Positions 56,201 to 64,000 of a stretch of DNA of 64,000 nt are shown piece by piece. The notes below the pieces were generated by a model, which was not told the origin of the DNA, made no database searches, and saw nothing but the letters and a program-made list of their open reading frames with translations. The DNA is from Chimonanthus salicifolius (Eukaryota > Streptophyta > Magnoliopsida > Laurales > Calycanthaceae), in NCBI GenBank assembly GCA_013350335.1, contig CM023540.1, positions 30,731,175 to 30,795,174 of the forward strand, given 5' to 3'. Both the position numbers and the translations under genes were made by a program. Position 1 is the stretch's first letter. Each line of letters begins with the position of its first letter.

Positions 56201-59200
56201 CCCAAATAGCCCCTTTCTTTCACCTATTTTGATGCAAGACATAAGTGAAGTATGCTCTAAAATGAGGTTATGACAGTCAAAACCCTATATCTAAGAATGT
56301 AGTGAAGGAAAATAGGAAATTTGAACAATGACTATTGTTGTATGCTCACAAGATGCAGTGGAAGTGCTGATTTAAGAAGATAACATTATGAAATCAATTA
56401 TTAAAATAAGATCTAAGCAAATAACATCACAAAATCAAAAGAATTAAAGAGATCCATAGCATGTAAACATATTAAACCCTAAAACTAATCACAAATCGAG
56501 ATTAGGGCTTCTAAATATCCTAAGATCAAATTCAATACATCTAAAATTCCCCACACAAGTGAAAAAGTGCAAATTCTCAATGATAAATCAAGTCCTACTT
56601 GAATCCAAACCCCAAAACACTTGAAATAGATCTAAGAAAGGGGTTATTTGGAGGGGTTTCTGCATAAAAAGTTGGTTGCAGGGTAGGGAACTGCAGGATG
56701 CAAAACAGGCAAAAAAATTACCTAAATGACCCTGCCTTAACAGTCATACGGCGTCCGTACGGCAATGCATAAGGTCGTATGATCGAGTGGGGTCCTGAAT
56801 CGTGGCAGCCTACAAAGCCCAAATCTAGCCTTGGTTGGGTTAGATTGGGTTTATTTGGGATTTTCGGGCTATTTAGGGTTCTGAAAATGCAAGAAAAGAT
56901 GGAAAGCACCTGATTTCCTAGAGTCACACCACCAGTCTTCTCAGAAGAGTATGCAGAAAATTTCCTCACTTGTATTCTATTTATAACAAAAACCTAAAAA
57001 ATCCTAGAGACGCGTGTCTGCGCCACAAGTGTGAACAATACAAGTCATTCGATATAACGTTTTTTAGTAGCAACTATAAGAATTTTATTAAAAGAGAGAA
57101 AATACAATACAAGGTCCGAGAGACATGGACCAAAATCAAATAAGGATAAAAAATAAGAATAGCAATTTCCCAAACTCGAGAGAAGTGAGACAAATAGACT
57201 CCCACCAACCCCAACTTAAGTTAGATTAGAAGTGGAATACTCCAAGCACGGAGTTAACACTAACCTTCGCAAAGAAATAAGCTACATGCCTACACCATTA
57301 GCCATCCGTCTAACTTGTACGAATGGTACCTCCACACAGGTTCTTTATTTCTCCAACCACTGTGATCAATTTCCACGGAGGCCATCTATTCCCCCTCCCT
57401 TATTTAATTGAGTTTGTCGAGTCCCCTTCTATCACTAGCTTCCCCTGGCCAAAGATCTCCATAATGCAAGTGCCCTCCTAATAGCTAATAGTTCAGTCTC
57501 ATTGGAGGTCTTTGACCCCCACCGACTCTAAAAAGATCATGCGGGATATACCCCTAGATTCTCGAAGAACCCCTCATATTCCTGCAGGTCCAGGTTTGCC
57601 TATGACAGCGCCATCTATGTTTTGAAAACCCCTAGTCCAAGCGAAGACCATCTATCCAGAGGTCTGACCTTCATAGGGACTCCACTCATACACCCCTCCC
57701 ATGAAATCAAGAAATCCATCAACCTATTACCCTTAAACTCCTCACTCACTGAGAGCCACGTGCATAGCTTCCATCTAGCACCAAAACAATCTTACTCTAC
57801 TCAGATATTTTGCCCTCAAAGATCCTTGTGTGCCTTTCTTTTTTTCATTTTTGATCCAAGCCCTGTGATCATCCAGCTGCCCACACCCTTTCGCATAACC
57901 TATCGAAAACCGATGTTACCCCATTATAGAACGCAATTGGTATCCTCTTCTTATCTCAACACTCCTCTCCTAAATAGTTCTTCTCTAGAATGGGATCTAA
58001 CCTTTTAGGGAGTCCACACAAAAGTTTGTACTCGCGGGGGGTTCTATCATTCCAAGCAAGGGGGAAACCATCATCTCGGGTGGAAGGGTCAGAAATTGCC
58101 AAATTAACCACTTATTTCACTAAGAAGACCCCCGACGAGACACCTGCCCAAATTCTCTGGTCTTCCTCTTCTCACACTATCAAGAATTCTTGGAGCCATT
58201 CAATATAACTTATTACATCACATAAAGTTGATACTCAAATAAAATAAAACAAACAATAAAATAAACTTTCTAAGTCAACTAGTATGACAACTCTAGATCC
58301 ATTTAACGTTTTGGATCAAACCAACCACAACCTGACGGACAAAACATGTCTCAAAACCCGGTCTAATGAAATGAATGGTCAGATCAAGCCTTCCAAGCAA
58401 TCAAATCACAAATCTTGCACCGACATTAGATATTTTGGTCATCTCCCAACCATGTTGTCTTGATAGCTATCGCTTCTTAAATCTCTGATAGACTTGGTAG
58501 CCATCATGGATGCCATCATCATATTTCAAGTGCTTTTGGGTTTGGATTAAAGTAGGACTTGATTTTTCATTGAGAATCTGTACTTTTTCACTCATGTGAG
58601 GAATTTTAGACGACTTGAATCTGATCTTAGGATATTTGAAGGCCATAATCTCGATTTGTTATTACCTTCAGGGTTTAATAAGCTTACATGCTATGGATAG
58701 CACTTTCATTGTATATTGTGAGCATATAGCCGTGGTTCTTATTCAGATTTTCTATTTTCCTTCATTACATTCTAAGATCTAGAGTTTTGAATGTCATAGC
58801 GTCATTTTATGACACACTTCACCTATGTCCTGTCACCAACCCATCCCTCTACGGTTAGTATTCTTCCCCACCCCAAAGACACACTCCCCTCTTCCCTCTT
58901 TTAAAGAAGAAAGGACAAGCATCTGACTGACAACAATCAGGTTAAAACCCCACAAAGTACAACCACTTACACCCAAAACACTCACCAAAGTACATGTAGG
59001 TTATCAGGCATCTATTGGAGACAAAACAATTATTAAGCTAATAGTTGTTTGCATGCCAAACCACCAAGAGAGAGAGAGAGAGATAGAAAGGAACATTATG
59101 GAAGTTGTAGGGACGCTTAGGGGAGAATAGCTTTTGATTGTTTCAATTTGCTAGATGCAAGACACAAGGACTTGCTAATGTACTCACAGTAAGTTTTGAG

Positions 59201-62100
59201 TGCCACTTCTAGTGGAGATGACAGAGGGTAAAGTTCAAAACCCACCTGAATTAGTAGATAGAAAGGGGAAAGGAGAACGTGTGCTTGTAGATCAAAGGGC
59301 TTTCCGAGTATATCCTTCACCATGAAAGGGCATTTTGGGACTCAAGAAAAAGATTTATACTTGTTCATGTAAACCACCTCAAACCCAAACACTTCAAAGT
59401 AGGAATCATATCATGGCAGATACTTCATTTATGTAGAAATCCACATCCTTGTCATATCCGTAGGGTGTCCTAACCATAGTTTAAAAAGTCACAAAACTCT
59501 GTTGAGACGGTCCAAGTTGACTTGATGAGATTTCGAGTCAAGCGAGTCAACAAGTTTTACTAAGTTTTTCTAGTTGAGTTCAAAAACTTGCCCGAGTTAC
59601 TCAACTCGATACGATTTCGAGTCGAGTCCCAGTTTCGAGCTTTTGAACTATGGCCCTAACACATCCATGCGGTGTTTATGCATCATAATAAGAAACCATT
59701 TACTGGGAATTTACCTTCTCAAGATAATGATTACGATGTATTCAGGAAATTTTTTATAAAATAAAATAATTAAAACAAATAATATTTATTTGAAATGCTT
59801 ATAAATATATTATTTCAAAATATAGAAAATTTAGGTTAATATCACAAGAATTATCACAATGGACTGTGATAATTTCAGAAAAATCTCATATCTAGTAATA
59901 GTTTGAAAACATCGTGATATGTCAAGATTTTTTTAACTTGTATCAAGATAATACTTCAATATTTGTAGTTGTGGTAAACAACAATTAGACCAGCCAATGC
60001 ATCCTAAGAAAACCACATGTGGGAGCTTGGACAAAGATGTGAAAGCAAGCACTTTCTAGTGGTTGAAATCTTCACAAGTCACCAAACTCAAATGTAGCAA
60101 TTTCCATGATGTCTTTGGGACAAATGATGCAAACAACTGAAAATCTATGCTAGAGCATAACATAAGAACTTAAACCACATTACATATGGGCAGCGTGTAA
60201 AAAATATTTAGTTGAAATATGAGAATCACTTGAAATATTTGAGAATTGCATGCTTGGAATACCAGTAAGTAATACACAAGGAAAGATCATACAACACACC
60301 CTATGACCATCCTAAAAACCCTTCCACCAAATACAAAACAATGCAAGCATTCCATGGTCAAAACATGAGCTGCTAACTACTCCAATTTACTTCTCTATCT
60401 CATTAGAAATATATATCTTTTCTTAATTTTTCCCTTTTTCTGTTAGACTTAAGTGGATACCATTGAAGTACATCCCGTAAATGTAATGCTCCCCATAAAC
60501 AAAATCTAAGCTAACCTATTTTCATACTTTGACCAAGTCATTGATTGCCTTCTCAAGAGTGGATAACAGTTAATGCACATCTTGTTTCTCATACTTTGCA
60601 AGATGAGCTATCTTTTTTCTATCCCCATACCAAAAAAGGAAATTTTTTATTCTATCTGTTTGACTAGGTTTCAACTATCGAGATCTTCAGGATAGTTGGA
60701 TCAAATCATATCTGTTTGACTAGGTTTCAACTATCGAGATCTTCAGGATAGTTGGATCAAATCACATGTTTCCAAAGAGAAAACATGCCGACAAACGCCA
60801 ATATGTGATCTAGTGGAAAGGGACTGAGACTTGTGATTAGTATAATTACTGTAAAAGCATTAGGAAAGATCAGTTTATAACAAAAGTTGTCACAAGTGAA
60901 AGGGGATTCTATTTTTGCCTCAAGCATCCCTTCATTTTTCTCTTTTGAAGGATAACAATTTTATTGACATGAGAAAAAGAATACACCAAAAATATTAGCC
61001 AAAAACAAAAGCTAGACTCTAAAGCAGCAAGACAGCGTCCATGGACGCTCCTCTTCCACAAAGGACTCGTCATATATTAATCGGACTTGCACCTTGGCCT
61101 TGCTTAGCCAACCTATCAGCCTTATCATTAGCTAATCTTAAGACATGAGAAATAAGAAACCTTTAGTCCTCACAATCGTTCTTTCTTTTTTCTTTTTTTC
61201 TTTTTTCTTTTTTCTTTTTTTTTGGAAAGGCTCATTTTTCTAATTTCCTCACCTTATCCAGAAGATGGCACAGACAAGTAACACTATTAGCCCATTGGGT
61301 CACTGCAAAGGAATCGCCTTCGACTACATCACCAGAACTACCAATTCTTTAATGCCCTTCAAAAGTGCATGAAGTTCAGCCTCATTAGCATGGCAGTAGC
61401 ATGGGAAAGAACTACCTCTGCAACTGGATTACATATTTCCATTAATCAGGGTTTCATCTCAAAGAATGGCATAAAGAAATTTTGCTATGAGTTTTCTTTT
61501 TCTTTTTCTTTTTTTGATGTATGTTGCTATGAGTGAGTTGGGGGTAGATTAGCAAGAAATCTCGAGTTCAGAAGGGATTTCAAGATACAAACATAAGAGA
61601 GTTTGATAATCTAAAAGGAACATTATAATGCTAGTGAAGTGAACACCAAGGGCATGGATATGAAACTTGCAATACTTCACTCATCAATACGCGACAGGTC
61701 AGAAAATGTGCTTATATGCAGGAGGAAAGTAATTTGTCATCTATGAGATTAAGGTACATTTTGGCTCTTCTTATCTGTATTTTACATAAAGATGTTTAAA
61801 CATTGGTTTGACAAAAACATAGAATGACAGAAGTTAGTCTCAAAGGGTAGAGTTTAATGGAAAATCATTAATAGATGACAAATTTGTTAGCAAATGAGAC
61901 ATTGGGTTAGTGGTTGAGACAGGGGAAGCCATAGTTAAGCCATGAATAATGGTATGGTTTTCTGAAGGAAACAAATTTTTCAAGCCCTCACTCTGCTTAG
62001 ATGGGCATTGGTTACATGCGAAAAACACAAATGCAGCAGTTCACTAGATCTGACATGAAAGCACAAAAACATGAAATCCAGTGACTGATAGAATTGATTG

Positions 62101-62155
<55 letters not shown>

Positions 62156-64000
62156 GGAAGACTAGAAGCTTTGAAGAAAAATAGGTTCTACACTGGCATT
62201 TTTTTAATCTAGATAATTTCAGAGGCCATCAATGGTTCAGATCACAGGGCATGGAGCCACTATGAATGGTCTAGAGAAGGAAACCATTAGTATATGAGCA
62301 TTGTCTGTCTTGGCTCTCTCTCATTTCCAAAAAACATAATTATGATAATGATGATGATGACAATGTTGATTACAATAAAAAAAACCTCAGGCAACTTGAT
62401 TCAACTTGATTGAATTTTGAGCCATTGAGAGATTTTTTTAGTCAAGTTTAGGTTTTAAAATTTTAATTACGAGTATCGATATAATTTAGATGCCTGCTTA
62501 ACGATATAATTTAGATGCCTACTTAGTGATGTATTAATACAAAACAAATTTAAGCAACTAATAAATTAGACATTTTACATTAAGATGGGATTTCATGAAG
62601 GGAATAACAGAGGATGCAGGCAAGAAAAAGGTGCCAATAGGTACACAACCAAGATCAGGGCCCAAAATCAGAGCAACTCACAGATCACTCATTCATAGGT
62701 CACAAATAAACAAGAAAGATTAACCACTAAATGATAAAATGATAGAGCAATGTCAGCAAAAACAGCATTTTGCAAGATAAGCAAAATTAAAGCACCAGAC
62801 ACATACCGGACGCAGAGGAAGGCCCATGGGGCTGAGGACACAATTTGATTTTGGCATACTCCACTCTGGCGGATGGTGGTATCTACAAGAAGAACCATAT
62901 TTACAATCTCCCGTTCTCATATAAAATTGGCATTCAGGTTGCCCAGGTCTTTGTGGAAACATCTGCTCCTTTGGACTGCTTGAAGGTCCAGCAATAGAAG
63001 AAAAGGATGAATAAGGTCCTTCATATGCAGGTGCTGAAGGAGATAGCTGTGGTGTAGGCCCATACGTCCGACCTGTTCCAACAGTTTGTGATGTACCAGG
63101 ATGCACTATTGGGCTTACAGGTGGCTGCTTCACAAGAAAAGATAAGTTAAGAAATGCAAACATCGTAAACTTCCATAGCACATTAAAATGAATTGAAAAC
63201 AGAATAACCCGCAATGGAAGGTCGTACTGACCGAATAAGGACTCCAACCAGAAAGTGGAACTACTGCTTGGGTAAGCAGCATAGGACCATAAGGCCCTTG
63301 AACATATGAAGCGGGTACAGGCGGAGGTCGAGCAACTTGCCAGCTGGCTACTCCATATTGTGAAGGGGAAGGAATTGCATGTGACTGCACCGCTGGATAA
63401 AATGTGGGTGCAGATTGTGACAGTGAGATGCCAGCAGGTTGAGGGTGATGGAATTTACAGGTTACACCAAATTTGCAATGTCCTGTTTTCACATAATAAG
63501 AGCATTCTTTCTCACCCTGTACAATAGAATGGCCATTTAATTCTCATCACAATCAAATCAAAGGTCACACACTTGCAATTCATTTCAGCAATCAATCTAT
63601 ACATGAAACATTGGAAATCACAAAAGAAAGCCTATCAGCAATCTGCACCAATTCCAACATGCTGCACAAGATGTATCAATGCTCATGTGGAATGATGAAA
63701 CATAAAAAGTACAGAAAAATGAACTGAAAAAAACTCAACTGGTCGTAATGGGTATCCATGATAATTCAATGACACAGCACTTGCTTCATGTCGAGGGTGG
63801 TGGTACTTGCATGTAGCTCCATATTTGCAAGTCCCAGTCTTTAAAAAGTACTGCACATTAAGAAAAATATTGTGATCAGTGGTAAAAGTAATTATATATA
63901 TCTACCAGATAAGCTCGTGTCATCTTGTGACATGGTTTAAATTGTCACCCAATACAAGATGCATCATCCAACACAAATTTGAGTATCAGCCTGGGAGAAA
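53234..64000 (-). CDS. Plant CCCH zinc finger protein (C3H58/ZFN-like), 3' four exons, with a 9.2-kb last intron; partial
   Basis: This is a tandem C-x8-C-x5-C-x3-H zinc finger protein of the plant ZFN/HUA1-like group, which bind RNA or DNA in the nucleus. Visible coding exons on the minus strand are 63740-63850, 63232-63516, 62807-63127 and 53234-53620, all phase 0 with GT-AG borders. The 5' part is beyond 64000. They carry part of one finger ([18 protein letters not shown]), then [40 protein letters not shown] and [20 protein letters not shown]. The family repeat phrases YHGYPLRP and MGLPLRP precede splice sites. A Ser/Pro-rich linker separates the last pairs, and a Ser-rich tail ends GHGGDS. 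The exon starting near 63127 has a tandem AAGCAG acceptor, which could add or drop one Gln. The last intron (53621-62806) holds a large inverted repeat and two LINE remnants. From memory it resembles Arabidopsis C3H58 (At5g18550); C3H32 is a close paralogue. Confidence 0.9.
53838..54073. repeat. CT microsatellite plus 107-bp tandem duplication
   Basis: A CT run (53838-53858) adjoins two direct copies, 53860-53966 and 53967-54073. They share CAAGATATGTTTGTTGTACA (CAAGATATATTTGTTGTACA in copy 2) through to ACTCCAGTCCCTCCATGAAT (ACTCCAGTCCCTCCACGAAT in copy 2). Only a few substitutions separate them. They lie in the last intron of the CCCH gene, 220 bases downstream of its acceptor-side exon on the plus map. 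Confidence 0.88.
55525..58815. repeat. Large imperfect inverted repeat, interrupted by a LINE
   Basis: Blocks A to D (55525-56240) recur inverted in the order D', C', B', A' from about 56640 to 58410. Anchors include GAAGACCGGTGGTGTGACTC (55885) against its reverse near 56930, and GATTGCTTGGAAGGC (55534) against its reverse near 58397. The spacer E (56240-56640) recurs inverted at 58525-58815 (for example AGGACTTGATTTTTCATTGA). The LINE insertion at 57059-58196 splits the right half. Arms are diverged, so the structure is old. No transposase or LTR borders were recognised. The whole structure is inside the last intron of the CCCH gene. Confidence 0.8.
57059..58196 (-). mobile_element. Truncated LINE with decayed RNase H region and 13-bp target duplication
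   Basis: The flanks CATTCGATATAAC (57046-57058) and CATTCAATATAAC (58197-58209) form a 13-bp duplication with one mismatch, typical of target-primed insertion. The left border starts with a T-run, i.e. the A-tail of a minus-strand element. The minus strand encodes [19 protein letters not shown] near 57440-57500 and, one frame over, [15 protein letters not shown]. Both are RNase H signatures from the end of plant LINE ORF2. Frame breaks show that it is dead. Confidence 0.8.
59475..59652. mobile_element. hAT-like MITE, 178 bp
   Basis: The left end CATAGTTTAAAAAGTCAC and right end TTTTGAACTATG are inverted. The flanks GTCCTAAC (59467-59474) and GCCCTAAC (59653-59660) are an 8-bp duplication with one mismatch. 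The interior is full of GAGTCAAG, GAGTCGAG and CAAGTTGACTTG words. Confidence 0.75.
60653..60764. repeat. Nearly perfect 56-bp tandem duplication
   Basis: TATCTGTTTGACTAGGTTTC starts copies at 60653 and 60709. The 56-base units are identical throughout. It lies in the last intron of the CCCH gene. Such a clean duplication is either recent or an assembly stutter. Confidence 0.9.
60945..61460 (-). mobile_element. Second LINE remnant with RNase H signatures
   Basis: The minus strand reads [13 protein letters not shown] near 61390, [14 protein letters not shown] near 61310, and, after a low-complexity AAAAGAAAAAAG interruption (61190-61230), [16 protein letters not shown] near 61110. These are the start, middle and end of an RNase H domain of plant LINE ORF2, with frame breaks between them. 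The left border near 60945 has AACAATTTTATTGACATGAG, like the T-rich borders of other copies. Confidence 0.72.
62105..62152. repeat. (TC)n microsatellite, about 48 bp
   Basis: A pure TC run in the last intron of the CCCH gene (GA on the transcribed strand), about 650 bases after the exon 62807-63127 donor. It is prone to length variation. Confidence 0.92.

Noticed and set aside
57622..58008. A 128-codon frame on the plus strand
   Set aside because: It runs antisense to the dead LINE, with no domain of its own.

Overview
This is plant nuclear DNA, from a flowering plant. The genes have introns with GT-AG borders and encode plant-specific families: TONNEAU2, a PADRE/DUF4228 protein, an E-class PPR protein, an OZ/VAR3-type zinc finger protein, an NPH3/BTB protein, a PUCHI-type AP2/ERF factor and a plant CCCH protein. 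The DNA between and inside them is AT-rich and packed with small transposons. No bacterial, organellar or viral gene set is present. The species cannot be fixed from the window. Very long transposon-filled introns (6.4 and 9.2 kb) would suit a magnoliid or early-diverging eudicot, but that is a guess.

Layout from left to right. The first two coding exons of TON2 lie on the minus strand (672-1688), and the rest of the gene is beyond the left edge. A repeat-rich stretch follows, with a short conserved exon-like fragment (4192-4461, minus) and a 1.37 kb non-autonomous hAT element (7589-8956). Next come a PADRE-domain gene with internal repeats (10245-11448, plus), a fold-back repeat, a LINE tail and a solo LTR. 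Then come a PPR gene (14506-16177, minus) and a five-exon OZ/VAR3-like gene (18276-25107, plus). A four-exon NPH3-family gene (27406-36815, minus) has a small first exon that sits 6.4 kb upstream of exon 2. After about 11 kb of SINEs, hAT MITEs and fold-backs comes the PUCHI-like ERF gene (47773-48803, plus). The window ends with the 3' part of a CCCH gene (53234 to beyond 64000, minus), whose last intron is 9.2 kb and holds a large inverted repeat and two LINE remnants.

Three of the seven protein genes are broken by single-base insertions: the PPR gene once, the ERF gene twice and the PADRE gene once. Both sides of each break remain open and family-like, and three of the four insertions lie in homopolymers. 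Residual assembly error is therefore a serious alternative to pseudogenisation.

The genes do not form a pathway. From memory, however, TON2, PUCHI and the CCCH gene correspond to Arabidopsis At5g18580, At5g18560 and At5g18550. That would make the window a stretched-out version of a conserved gene neighbourhood. Most of the remaining structure is transposon biology. The clearest case is a non-autonomous hAT family whose ends carry arrays of the palindrome-like motif ATCGGCCGAT and which has perfect 8-bp target duplications at three loci. I found no convincing unknown multi-gene system.
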